DNA of 64,000 nucleotides from G963668345 sp965206025 (GTDB lineage Bacteria; Acidobacteriota; Terriglobia; Bryobacterales; UBA6623): the NCBI GenBank assembly GCA_965206025.1, contig CBDBIU010000003.1, forward strand, positions 310,001 through 374,000, given 5' to 3'. The notes below the pieces were generated by a model. The model did not search any database and was not told the DNA's origin. It saw only the letters and a list, made by a program, of their open reading frames with translations. Both the position numbers and the translations under genes were made by a program. Below, piece by piece: positions 47,502 through 56,569 of this stretch; position 1 is the first letter of the stretch; each line of letters opens with the position of its first letter.

Positions 47502-48200
47502 CTAAAGCCGCCGCTCGCCGCGGCCCCAGGGTTCGCAAGCTAACCCTTGTTGGTGCCACCTGGACCGGATCCAATAACGAGTGCATATACTTCGAAAACC
47601 GCCTCCAACGGACGGACGATGGGAAAACGGAGTTGACGGGCGAGCGAGAAATCGGGCCGTGGCGTCCGGCACCGGGTGGTCGCGCGGGGGACCCAGGCGG
47701 AACCTCTCCCCACGAGTTCGAGGAGCCCCTAAGATGTCAAATATTTGCGGGTAAGTTCGATGCCTACGTAGACCCGACCCCGATGGAGGCCGCTCAAACA
47801 CTCCCGCCGGAATATCCGACTGGAAACCCAAAGGCAGGCCGTCCGGTGAACGGGCCTCAGCGAACGGACTCTTCGACGCCCGATTGACGTCGCTCGGCGA
47901 CAGCCCTGCGGGGTCGACAAATCGCAAGGGGTTGGCCTTTGCGTACTGGTAGGGATTGATGCTGCGCGGCTCAAGCGAGAGGATCGGATCGCGGCTGAGA
48001 AAGCCGGTGTGGTTCGCCAAAACTTCGTAGCCGATAGAAAAGAAGACCGGACTCGTATACGATCCGGTCTTTTGGGGTGTCGTCGTGCTGGCGTTCCCGG
48101 CAATCTGGCCGGCCAGCGAGCACAATACTTGCTGTGCCGCATTCCAGCACGTACTTGAGCACCCGTCGCCGGGGTGCCCCATCGATCGCGCAATCGACAA
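47502..48200 (-). pseudogene. RHS/YD-repeat protein C-terminal fragment
   Basis: The recognisable part is the RHS core end at about 47860-48010: GFLSRDPILSLEPRS and NPYQYAKANPLRFVDPAGLS, matching the LSRDP...NPxxxxDPxGL signature that precedes the variable toxin domain of RHS proteins. The 130 residues after it (rich in Arg, Pro and Ser) are not recognisable as a toxin. All repeats normally upstream are missing: the frame stops at the edge of the insertion sequence at 48194. It is therefore a relic, cut by mobile elements on both sides. Confidence 0.7.
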
Positions 48201-49298
48201 ACCGGGACTCGAGTTCCCGACGCTGCTAGGCGGCGCGGCGCTCGTAACGATGGTGCAGCCCGCCGACTTCCGGAAACTCCACTACCTTTCCAAGTTCCGG
48301 ACCTTGCACCGCTCGCTCGATCGGCGCGTCCTTGGCCAATCCCAAGTGCGTTCTCGATCGATGGTAATAGCCGAGATAGCTCGTCAAGATTCGTCTCAGA
48401 TGTTTCCGGTTGAGCACAATGACATGGTCCAAACACTCCCGTCGAATCGATCCGATCAAACGCTCGGCGAAAGCATTCTGCCAGGGACTTCGCGGTGCCG
48501 TCAGCACCTCTTGGACCCCAATGCCGTCTACTCGCTCCCGGAACTCGTGGCCGTAGATCCCATCCCGGTCGCGCAGTAGATAACGTGGCGCTGTGTCCTC
48601 CGGAAAGGCCTCGATTATCTGTTGGCCCGTCCAGAACGCCGTGGGATTGGCGGTCACGTTGAAATGCACCACACGCCGACGCTCCTGCGAAAGGACCACG
48701 AATACGTACAGGATACGGAAACTGATCGTGGGGACGGTAAAGAAATCCAACGCCACCAAGTCCCGAGCGTGATTGTTCAGAAAGACCCGCCAGCTTTGCG
48801 ACGGAGGTTGACGGGTCTTGGCAAGCAAACGCGAGATCGTGCGCTCGGAAGTCTCGAAGCCCAACTTGAGTAACTCGCCGTGGATGCGCGGCGCACCCCA
48901 GAGCGGATTCGCCTGTTTCATCGTGCGAATGAGGGCGCGGACCTCACCCGTTACGGGCGGCCGTCCCGGCTTTCGCCCGCGCTGCCGGCTCTTCCAACGC
49001 CAGTAGCGCCGGAAACGTTGACGATGCCAGCCGATGACGGTCTTGGGTCGAACGATGTCAAGGACCGAACGCCAATCCGACCAACAGCGAGACAACCAGA
49101 CCCAGAACAGGCGATCGGTTTGGCGCAGGCGAGGTCGTTTGGCGTTTCGCTTATAGACTGCCAGTTGCTGGCGAAGCGCCAGATTCTCAAGGATGAGGCT
49201 CCGGCGGCTGGGCAGAGCCAAATTGAGTAGTCGAACGAGCCGGAAGACGAAGGGAATCACTGCTACCAGAATGCGCGAACGGCGGACCCGGCTGTCAA
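48194..49298 (-). mobile_element. Third insertion sequence (about 1.1 kb), limits approximate
   Basis: Limits are guessed from a weak terminal inverted repeat: GACAAACCGGGAC inward from the left and GACAGCCGGGTC from the right. It carries one transposase gene. No target duplication was recognised. Confidence 0.55.
48226..49260 (-). CDS. Integrase-core (rve) DDE transposase
   Basis: A 344-aa single-gene transposase from a GTG start. It opens with SLILENLALRQQLAVYKRN and RPRLRQTDRLFWVWLSR, a helix-turn-helix leader. The catalytic core has D172 (LVALDFFTVPT), D231 (LLRDRDGIYG) and E266 (AFAERLIGSIRREC), with D-x34-E spacing. The open frame extends 21 codons further upstream, past the probable end of the element. 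It is unrelated in detail to the IS481-like pair. Confidence 0.82.
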   Translation of the reverse strand: MIPFVFRLVRLLNLALPSRRSLILENLALRQQLAVYKRNAKRPRLRQTDRLFWVWLSRCWSDWRSVLDIVRPKTVIGWHRQRFRRYWRWKSRQRGRKPGRPPVTGEVRALIRTMKQANPLWGAPRIHGELLKLGFETSERTISRLLAKTRQPPSQSWRVFLNNHARDLVALDFFTVPTISFRILYVFVVLSQERRRVVHFNVTANPTAFWTGQQIIEAFPEDTAPRYLLRDRDGIYGHEFRERVDGIGVQEVLTAPRSPWQNAFAERLIGSIRRECLDHVIVLNRKHLRRILTSYLGYYHRSRTHLGLAKDAPIERAVQGPELGKVVEFPEVGGLHHRYERRAA

Positions 49299-49455
49299 GG
49301 GCGTGTGGGCGCAAGCTCCTCAATCTAAACGGCTACGTAGTTTTGGCAAGGCACAGCTGTTTGTCGCTAAGCTGAAGGTCGCCGCCCCGCCGCGGCCGGC
49401 CCGCGCCGGTAACGTTCCCCTGTCAGCCTTTGGAATTAAGGATTCCTGTATCTCG

Positions 49456-51252
49456 ATGCAGACTACGTTTATCCGCAACATTGCGATCATCGCCCACGTG
49501 GATCACGGCAAGACAACTTTAGTAGACGCCATGTTCAGACAGAGTGGGGTCTTCGGCGAACGCGAGGATGTCGCCGACCGCGCGCTCGATTCCGGCGAGT
49601 TGGAGCGCGAGCGCGGGATTACGATTTTGGCCAAGACCACCGGCGTGCGCTATCGCGACTACAAAATAAACATCGTCGATACTCCGGGGCACGCCGACTT
49701 CGGCGGCGAAGTCGAGCGCGCGCTGAAGATCGTCGACGGCGTGTTGCTGCTGGTGGACTCCAGCGAAGGACCGCTGCCGCAGACTCGCTACGTCCTCATG
49801 AAAGCGCTCGAAGCGCATCTGACGCCGATCGTGGTGATCAACAAGATCGACCGCCAGGACGCGCGGATTCAGGAGGTCGTCAACGAGGTTTACGACCTCT
49901 TCCTCGATCTCGACGCCGACGATGAGCAGCTCGAGTTTCCGGTGCTCTATGCGACCGCCCGGGACGGCGTCGCAAAGTTCGACCCCGACGACCCGTCGCA
50001 AGACTTGGGACCGCTGTTCGAGACGATCGTTGAGACCGTGCCCGCGCCGACCGGGGACCCCGACGCCGTGCTGCAGTTCCTTGTGGCGAACCTCGATTAC
50101 AACGACTACCTGGGCCGCATGGCGATCGGGCGCGTATTTTCAGGGACGCTGAAGCAAGGCGGCGAGGCTTCGATCTGTAAGCTCGACGGCTCGATCAAAA
50201 AGACCCGCATCACCAAGATGTATTCGTTCGAGGGATTGAAGCGGCTGGAGGAGTCGGAAGCTTGCCCGGGGGATATCGTGGCGATCGCGGGTGTCGAAGG
50301 CATAACGATCGGCGAGACGGTAAGCGACGCCGAGAAACCCCAGCCGCTGCCGAGAATCCAGATTGACGAGCCGACGATCGCGATGACGTTCGCGGTGAAT
50401 ACGTCGCCCTTCGCGGGGCGTGAAGGCAAGTACGTGACGTCGCGCAATCTTCGCGATCGGTTCGATCGGGAGTTGCTGACGAACGTCTCGATTCAGGTCG
50501 AGGCGGGCGACGAGCCGGATTCGTTTCGGGTCTCGGGTCGCGGTGAGCTGCAACTGGCGATCTTGGTCGAAACAATGCGGCGCGAGGGATTCGAGTTGAT
50601 GGTGGGCAAGCCGGAGATCCTTACCAAGAAGATCGACGGCGAGCTGCACGAGCCGTTGGAGCACCTGACAGTCGATTGTCCCGAGGAGTTCATCGGCGTC
50701 GTGATGGAGACGATGGGGTCGCGCAAGGGCAAGACCTCCAAGATGGTCAACCACGGCTCGGGCCGGGTGCGGATCGAGTTCGAGATTCCATCGCGGGGAC
50801 TGATTGGGCTGCGCAGCCAGGTGCTGACGGATACCAAGGGCACGGCGATCTTGAACTCGCTGTTCGCCGGGTACGTCGCTTGGCGGGGGGAGATCCCGAT
50901 GAGGCCTACGGGGTCGCTGATTTCCGATCGTGCCGGCAGGACGACCGGCTATGCGATTTTCAATCTGCAAGAGCGGGGAGAGATGTTTATCCGCCCCGGC
51001 GTGGAAGTCTATGAAGGCATGATCATGGGCGAGAACGCCCGCGACGCAGACCTGAACGTGAATATCGTTCGCGAAAAGAAGCTGACGAACATGCGGTCGT
51101 CAAATGCGGGGAAAGGGATTCGGCTGGTTCCTCCGCGGCTGATGAATCTGGATCAGGCTATCGAGTTCGTGCAGGACGACGAATGGGTCGAAGTGACGCC
51201 AGCGGCGATCCGATTACGGAAAAAGGTGCTCTCGGCAAGTTTCCGCAAGTAG
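49456..51252 (+). CDS. typA: Translational GTPase TypA/BipA
   Basis: Ribosome-binding GTPase that aids large-subunit assembly under stress; 598 aa. G1 is AHVDHGKTTL, G3 DTPGHADF, G4 NKIDRQDAR. Domain II follows (MAIGRVFSGTLKQGG), then the EF-G-like domains and the TypA-specific C-terminal domain (MRSSNAGKGIRLVPPR, EWVEVTPAAIRLRKK). The ATG at 49456 puts RNIAIIAHVDHG at the N-terminus as in other TypA proteins. An insertion sequence ends about 160 bp upstream. Confidence 0.97.
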   Translation: MQTTFIRNIAIIAHVDHGKTTLVDAMFRQSGVFGEREDVADRALDSGELERERGITILAKTTGVRYRDYKINIVDTPGHADFGGEVERALKIVDGVLLLVDSSEGPLPQTRYVLMKALEAHLTPIVVINKIDRQDARIQEVVNEVYDLFLDLDADDEQLEFPVLYATARDGVAKFDPDDPSQDLGPLFETIVETVPAPTGDPDAVLQFLVANLDYNDYLGRMAIGRVFSGTLKQGGEASICKLDGSIKKTRITKMYSFEGLKRLEESEACPGDIVAIAGVEGITIGETVSDAEKPQPLPRIQIDEPTIAMTFAVNTSPFAGREGKYVTSRNLRDRFDRELLTNVSIQVEAGDEPDSFRVSGRGELQLAILVETMRREGFELMVGKPEILTKKIDGELHEPLEHLTVDCPEEFIGVVMETMGSRKGKTSKMVNHGSGRVRIEFEIPSRGLIGLRSQVLTDTKGTAILNSLFAGYVAWRGEIPMRPTGSLISDRAGRTTGYAIFNLQERGEMFIRPGVEVYEGMIMGENARDADLNVNIVREKKLTNMRSSNAGKGIRLVPPRLMNLDQAIEFVQDDEWVEVTPAAIRLRKKVLSASFRK

Positions 51253-52107
51253 GGAAGGTAGATCCGGGACAGGCTCGTAACTCAACCCCAAAGCATGTCA
51301 CGCTACACCCAATGCCGAAGCCCCGCTTCGCCGAAGCCAGACCGAGTCGCTATACGAAGCACGGAGATAGATCCCAAAATCTCTCTGCAACAGTTGCAGA
51401 GCATCTAAGTGGGCGGCCCCTGGGTGCTGCTCCATCCCCCATCACAGATCTCGGGTCCGCGGGGTTCCACATCCCCAGTAAGCCCGCATTTCCAATTTGA
51501 TTTCGGTATCCCGACCTTCCAGCGACCTTCAGCGTCTTTATTCATAGGCGTTCAAGCCCTGTCAGGACGCACGGAGGCCAACACCCAATGGGTGAAAAAG
51601 AAAACAAGCCGTTTCAGCTCACCTTCAACGGATTTCTCAAAGTCGATTTCCAAGTTTCTTCGATTTGGGGGGGGATTCGTTGAGAGCCACACAAGTGGCG
51701 TCACGGGTTCGTAGCGTGCTGCAAGTTGAACTCACTTTGAGGCTTTTGTTCGAGGTCCCAACGGTGGCCCAACTAGCTCAGGCTGTTACCGAGGCACAAG
51801 CGGCAGCGAGCGGACCAGAATAGACGGCAAGAATGCTAATCAGAAAATACGCCTGTGCATCCCTCACCGGTCGCTTTATCCGCACCGGCAACGATGGCGG
51901 GCAAGCTACGCCGGTGTGTCCGAGGGTCCAAGCGAGGCGCCCATTGGGTCAGGCAAGTGTGACGTAGACAATGGAGATCGAAAGGCTTGAGGCGGCCCTC
52001 CGGGCAGGGCCGCAGTGCTGCTTGTCGAGGCTGGACGACTCGACGTGGCCGTTCTTCGTTGGCGCCGGGAAGACCTGTTCGCTTCCTAGCTTGCTCCGCA
52101 TCTCTAG
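51253..52107. other. 855-bp gap between typA and the sigma factor gene
   Basis: Apart from the carrier-domain relic at 51656-51823, I find no gene. Other frames on the plus strand are short, with shadow-like composition. A remnant AAGCCCGCATTTCC near 51480 resembles a decayed CTAG-type repeat end. Confidence 0.5.
51656..51823 (+). pseudogene. NRPS peptidyl-carrier-domain relic
   Basis: The frame reads FFDLGGDSLRATQVASRVR, then VELTLRLLFEVPTVAQLAQ, and ends at TAG 51821. This is the phosphopantetheine site (Ser of GGDS) and the following helices of an NRPS carrier domain, which normally read LGGxSLxATQVVSR and LPLRxLFExPTVAxLA. The frame holds through the run of eight Gs. Nothing upstream resembles the rest of a carrier or adenylation domain, so only the last ~55 residues of a lost synthetase remain. 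Confidence 0.75.
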
Positions 52108-53730
52108 CTAATAGTCACTGTCGGTTTCTACGAACGCTTTCAGGCGGCGGCTTCGACTGGGGTGCCGCAGCTTGCGAAGCGCCTTGGCCTCGATCTGGCG
52201 GATTCTCTCGCGGGTGACAGCGAATCGCTGCCCCACTTCTTCCAGCGTATGTTCGCTGCCATCCTCCAGCCCGAAGCGCATCTTGATGACTTTTTCCTCC
52301 CGCGGGCTCAGAGACCTAAGCACTTGAGACGTCTGGGCGCGCAAGTTGAGGTTGATCACCGCGTCGGAGGGGGAAATCTGCTGCTGATCCTCAATGAAAT
52401 CGCCTAGGTGGGATTCGTCTTCTTCGCCCACCGGCGTCTCGATCGAGATCGGTTCCTGGGCGACTTTCAGCACTTTGCGGACCTTAGGTACCGGCACCCC
52501 CAGGTAATCGGCGATTTCGTCCGAGGTGGGCTCCCGGCCCAGTTCCTGAACAAGCTTACGAGACGTTCGGATCACTTTGTTGATCGTCTCGATCATGTGG
52601 ACCGGGATTCGGATCGTCCTTGCTTGATCAGCAATCGCTCGCGTGATGGCCTGCCGGATCCACCAGGTGGCATAGGTTGAAAACTTGTATCCGCGGCGAT
52701 ATTCAAACTTGTCAACCGCCTTCATCAGGCCGATGTTGCCCTCTTGGATCAGGTCGAGAAATTGCAGGCCGCGGTTGACGTATCTCTTGGCGATGGACAC
52801 AACCAGGCGAAGGTTCGCCTCCACCAATTCACGCTTGGCCTCCTCCGACCGATAGTGGCCCTTGACGATCACTTGAAAAGTCGTTCGCAACTCGGGGGAA
52901 CTGGCCCCCCCTTGGTCTTCCAGACGGCCGATATTCTGCTGCAGCGAACGGACCTGGGTGCGCAAATCGCCGGCTTCCGCCCCACGCTGATGCCCCAATT
53001 GCTCGAGTTCGCGCTGACAAGTCGCCAGAGGTTTCTCGAGCTTCTTGAGTTCGTCGATCGCCTCGCGGATACAACCGATGAATCGCTTCCGTTCGTCTTC
53101 GTTAAGCTCGACGGAGCGAATAAGTCGGGACATGGTCACCCGAGACCGCGCCAACTCCATACCGATCCGCCGGGTTTCGACCGGCTTTTGATTGCGTGGG
53201 ATCATCCGCAACCGGCGTCGCAGCTGCTCGCAGCCCTTGTAGGTTTTCGCGACTTCGCGAGTCGTCTTGACGACTGCTTTCTTCTTTGCCTCCAATAGTT
53301 CTTCGGTGATGTCCTCGAAATTCACGGCGACGACATCGCGGATCGAGCGTTCGCCCTCGCCTAACCGGTCACCCAGGGCTATAAACTCTTTCACCACCAA
53401 GGGACAACGGGATAGGGCTTTGCGCACCGCCAACAGACCGCGCTCGATGCGACGGGCGATCTCAACCTCTCCCTCGCGGGTAAGCAAAGGGGCGGCGCCC
53501 ATCTCCCGCAAATAGACACGAACCGGGTCGGCGCTCTTTTCGGCGGCGTTCGAGGCAGGGCTTTGCTCGGCCGTGTTCGGTTCGTCCAGCTCGCTACTGG
53601 ATTCGGGGCTGCTTGGCCTCTGTTCCCGAGGGACCTCTTGCAGCTCCCCCAAGTCCGAAGATTCAAAGTCCTTGAGCAACCGCTCGACGTGCCCTGCTCC
53701 GCTGAGATTCTTCGCTAAATCCGGATTCAC
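52108..53730 (-). CDS. rpoD: Primary RNA polymerase sigma factor (RpoD/SigA)
   Basis: A 540-aa sigma-70 factor. Region 1.2 begins at DPVRVYLREMGAAPLLTREGE. A non-conserved segment with many charged residues fills about 100-300. Regions 2.1-2.4 are typical (NLRLVVSIAKRYVNRGLQFL, FEYRRGYKFSTYATWWIRQA). Region 3 (GREPTSDEIADYLGV) and region 4 (VTRERIRQIEAKALRKLRHP) follow. An acidic, Ser/Glu-rich N-terminus stands where region 1.1 usually lies. Its length and region 1.2 mark it as the housekeeping factor. Confidence 0.95.
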   Translation of the reverse strand: MNPDLAKNLSGAGHVERLLKDFESSDLGELQEVPREQRPSSPESSSELDEPNTAEQSPASNAAEKSADPVRVYLREMGAAPLLTREGEVEIARRIERGLLAVRKALSRCPLVVKEFIALGDRLGEGERSIRDVVAVNFEDITEELLEAKKKAVVKTTREVAKTYKGCEQLRRRLRMIPRNQKPVETRRIGMELARSRVTMSRLIRSVELNEDERKRFIGCIREAIDELKKLEKPLATCQRELEQLGHQRGAEAGDLRTQVRSLQQNIGRLEDQGGASSPELRTTFQVIVKGHYRSEEAKRELVEANLRLVVSIAKRYVNRGLQFLDLIQEGNIGLMKAVDKFEYRRGYKFSTYATWWIRQAITRAIADQARTIRIPVHMIETINKVIRTSRKLVQELGREPTSDEIADYLGVPVPKVRKVLKVAQEPISIETPVGEEDESHLGDFIEDQQQISPSDAVINLNLRAQTSQVLRSLSPREEKVIKMRFGLEDGSEHTLEEVGQRFAVTRERIRQIEAKALRKLRHPSRSRRLKAFVETDSDY

Positions 53731-54085
53731 TGGGTGTGCCTATGAGCGTTGTCCAGTCGAAACTCGCCACCGTCTATCGAAACATCTTCCGGGCACGAGA
53801 ACTCACCGAAGACCGGGCGGCTGCGCCACAACGACGGAGTGGCCGGCATCAGCCACCGAGGGTTCGGTCCGATTTCTTCCTCAAAGCGATTCCCCCGAAA
53901 CGAGCGAGCAAGTTCAACGGAGCGCATTTTCATTCTACACCATAGCGAGAAGCATCCCGTTCAGGAGAAGTCCCGGATCGAAAGTCCTGAACGGAGGAGC
54001 GACAGTGGGTTGGACGCGACAACCCAAGAATGTCTCTCGCCTCTTAGGTGACGTGTGCCATCAGGCCCAAATAAAGGCAGTGGGG
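53731..54085. other. Gap between the sigma factor start and rlmN
   Basis: About 355 bp upstream of the sigma factor gene on the minus strand. It must hold its promoter, but I see no clear pair of boxes, and no gene. Confidence 0.5.
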
Positions 54086-55117
54086 TTACCGCGTGGTCCG
54101 TTTCAGTTGCCCGCAGGCGGCGTAGATCTCCCGGCCACGGGGCTTGCGGATGAAGCAGGGGAAGCTGGGTCGGAGGATGCGTTGAAAGGCGAGCACGCGC
54201 TCGTTGCTGGGCGTCTCGAAGGGGACGTCCGGCCCCGGGTTGAAAGCGATGAGATTGACCCTGCATTTGATGTTCGCCAGCAGGCTGACGACACGGCGCG
54301 CGTCGGCGTCCCCGTCGTTGACATTCTTCAGCAGGACATATTCGAACGTCATCCGCTCCCAGGCGCGCAAGGGATATCGCTTGCAAGCGTTGATCAACCC
54401 GTCGAGTCGATACTTGCTCGTGATCGGCATCAGCCGCTGTCGTAATTCCTGGGTGGGCGCATTAAGCGACACAGCCAGCCTCGGCCGCCCCGGCTGACGG
54501 CCAAACTCGTCGATCTGGGGAGTGATGCCCGACGTCGACACGGTGACGCGGCGAGGCGAGATGCCGATACCTCCCGGATCCGAGAGCAGTCGCGTCGCCT
54601 TGAGGACAGCTCGCAAGTTCAACAGCGGCTCGCCCATCCCCATCACAACGATGTTCACCGGGCGCTTGCGGGGTTCCAGCCGGTGCCGGCGGAGCAGCAA
54701 TAGTACCTGGCCGACCATCTCGCCGGCTGACAGATTGCGTTCCAAGCCCATCAGAGCCGTGAGGCAAAACTTGCAGTCGACCGCGCAACCGACCTGCGAC
54801 GAAATGCATAGGGTGTCGCGCGCCTGCTCGGGGATCAAGACGGTCTCGACGGTTTTGCCGTCAGAGAGCTCGAGAAGATAGCGGACGGTTTCATCGATAG
54901 AAGCGAATCGCCGGGTGACTCGGGGTAAGCCCGCGGGGAACTCGGCCGACAGTGTTCCGCGCAGAGCGGCGGGCAAAGTCCTGATCGCGTGAAGATCAGC
55001 TGCTCTGGCGCGATAGAGGCCGTCGTAGATTTGGCGGGCTCGGTAGGTGGGCTGGCCGTGTCGGGCGACGATGTCGGCAAGATCGGCAAGGTCTTTTCCA
55101 ACAAGGGTTTGCGGCAC
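54086..55117 (-). CDS. rlmN: 23S rRNA (adenine2503-C2)-methyltransferase RlmN
   Basis: A radical-SAM enzyme that methylates A2503 of 23S rRNA and A37 of some tRNAs; 343 aa. The cluster motif CxxxCxxC is CAVDCKFC in SQVGCAVDCKFCLTALMG. VVMGMGEPLLN and VSTSGITPQIDEF are characteristic, and the C-terminal Cys (IYAACGQL) is in place. The start is a GTG. On the same strand TACAAT lies only 7 bp upstream of it, so the message may have a very short leader. It diverges from the M16 peptidase gene. Confidence 0.95.
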   Translation of the reverse strand: MPQTLVGKDLADLADIVARHGQPTYRARQIYDGLYRARAADLHAIRTLPAALRGTLSAEFPAGLPRVTRRFASIDETVRYLLELSDGKTVETVLIPEQARDTLCISSQVGCAVDCKFCLTALMGLERNLSAGEMVGQVLLLLRRHRLEPRKRPVNIVVMGMGEPLLNLRAVLKATRLLSDPGGIGISPRRVTVSTSGITPQIDEFGRQPGRPRLAVSLNAPTQELRQRLMPITSKYRLDGLINACKRYPLRAWERMTFEYVLLKNVNDGDADARRVVSLLANIKCRVNLIAFNPGPDVPFETPSNERVLAFQRILRPSFPCFIRKPRGREIYAACGQLKRTTR

Positions 55118-55239
55118 TTTCTCATTGTAGCTCGCGCCCTGGCGTCCTCCGGTGGTTCTGCTACAATAACTCGAGGCTCGCAGCGATCCTGACAGTCCCT
55201 CTCGGATCGTTTTTTCTTTCCATCTCAGTGGATTAGGAA

Positions 55240-56526
55240 TTGGATTCCCAGCAGACCAGCCAGGGGACCGTGGTCAAGACGGTCCTGCCGAACGGCCTTC
55301 GCGTCGTGAGCGAAGAAATACCTCATGTGCGCTCCGTCGCCGTCGGCGTGTGGGTTGATGTCGGATCGCGCACCGAAACACTCAAGGAAAGCGGCATTTC
55401 TCACTTCGTGGAGCACATGGTCTTCAAGGGCACGGCTCATCGCACAGCCGAAGAGATCGCCTGCTCGATCGACTCGATCGGCGGGCACCTGGACGCGTTT
55501 ACCAGCAAGGAAAGCGTAGCCTTTACGGCCAAAGTGCTGGACGAACACTTGCCGCGAGCCTTGGACGTCCTCGGCGACTTGGTTCTCCATCCGGCGTTCC
55601 GGGAGGAAGACATTGCCAAGGAAAAGGGTGTCGTTCTCGAGGAGCTAAAGATGGATGAGGACAGCCCCGATTACCTCATTCACGAGATTTTTGCCGGTAA
55701 TTTCTGGCAAAAACATCCGCTGGGCCGCTCCATCATCGGAACCAAGAGGACCATCTCTACGTTCGGCCGAGAGCAGTTACGAGAGTTTTTCCGCCGCACC
55801 TACCACCCCGGCAATCTGGTTATCACGGCAGCCGGCAACGTGAGCAACGAAGTGCTGGTGGGCTTGGTCGAGGAGAGGTTCGGCGGGCTGGCCCGGCAAA
55901 ACCACAGACCGCGGACGCGAGTTCCTACGCCCCAAGCAACCATCGTTCTGCGGGACAAGGCCTCGCTCGAGCAGGTGCATCTGTGTCTCGGCGTCCCCGC
56001 TTATCCCGTGGCTCACCCCAAGCGCTACGCCGGATATCTATTGAGCACGGTACTGGGCGGCGGCATCAGCTCGCGGCTGTTTCTCAAGATCCGCGAGCAC
56101 CAGGGGCTCGCCTACGCAGTGTTTTCCGATTTGAACATGTACAAGGATACGGGCTGCCTGTCGGTGTATGCGGGGACCTCGCTGGAAGCGGCGACGAGAG
56201 TGATTGAGCAGGTAGCCGGGGAGTTTCGCGACCTCAAGGAGAATCTCATCTCCGATGAGGAACTGCGGCGCGCCAAGGATCACCTGAAAGGCAGCCTTAT
56301 GCTGAGCCTGGAATCCACGGCCAGCCGGATGGCGAACCTGGCGCGGCAAGAGAAGTACTTCGCCAGGTTTGTGACGCTCGATGAGGTCAATGAAAACATC
56401 GAGCAGGCCGCCGCGGAAGATTTGCGGGAAGTCGCCAACGAATGGTTCCACCAGGAACGGATCGCATTGGCCGTACTCGGCAACCTAGGCGGATTCGCGG
56501 TGGAGCGGGACCAGTTGGCCTGCTGA
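55240..56526 (+). CDS. M16-family zinc peptidase
   Basis: A 428-aa protein of the mitochondrial-processing-peptidase-like M16B type. The zinc site is HFVEH (H55, E58, H59), inverted relative to most metalloproteases, with a further Glu expected in the ENVxLExL-like region. The C-terminal half has the substrate-binding segment RLFLKIREHQGLAYAVFS. The start is a TTG at 55240, right before the folded part; no ATG fits better. TACAAT at 55162 may be its -10 box. Such proteins often act in two-subunit pairs, but only one is here. Confidence 0.9.
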   Translation: MDSQQTSQGTVVKTVLPNGLRVVSEEIPHVRSVAVGVWVDVGSRTETLKESGISHFVEHMVFKGTAHRTAEEIACSIDSIGGHLDAFTSKESVAFTAKVLDEHLPRALDVLGDLVLHPAFREEDIAKEKGVVLEELKMDEDSPDYLIHEIFAGNFWQKHPLGRSIIGTKRTISTFGREQLREFFRRTYHPGNLVITAAGNVSNEVLVGLVEERFGGLARQNHRPRTRVPTPQATIVLRDKASLEQVHLCLGVPAYPVAHPKRYAGYLLSTVLGGGISSRLFLKIREHQGLAYAVFSDLNMYKDTGCLSVYAGTSLEAATRVIEQVAGEFRDLKENLISDEELRRAKDHLKGSLMLSLESTASRMANLARQEKYFARFVTLDEVNENIEQAAAEDLREVANEWFHQERIALAVLGNLGGFAVERDQLAC

Positions 56527-56569
56527 GATCCCGATCTTCCCGGCGGTGTGTATCAAGAGTCGGCGGACC

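Noticed and set aside
51667..51674. Frameshift in the run of eight Gs in the NRPS relic
   Set aside because: The frame DLGGDS reads correctly through the run, so no shift is needed.
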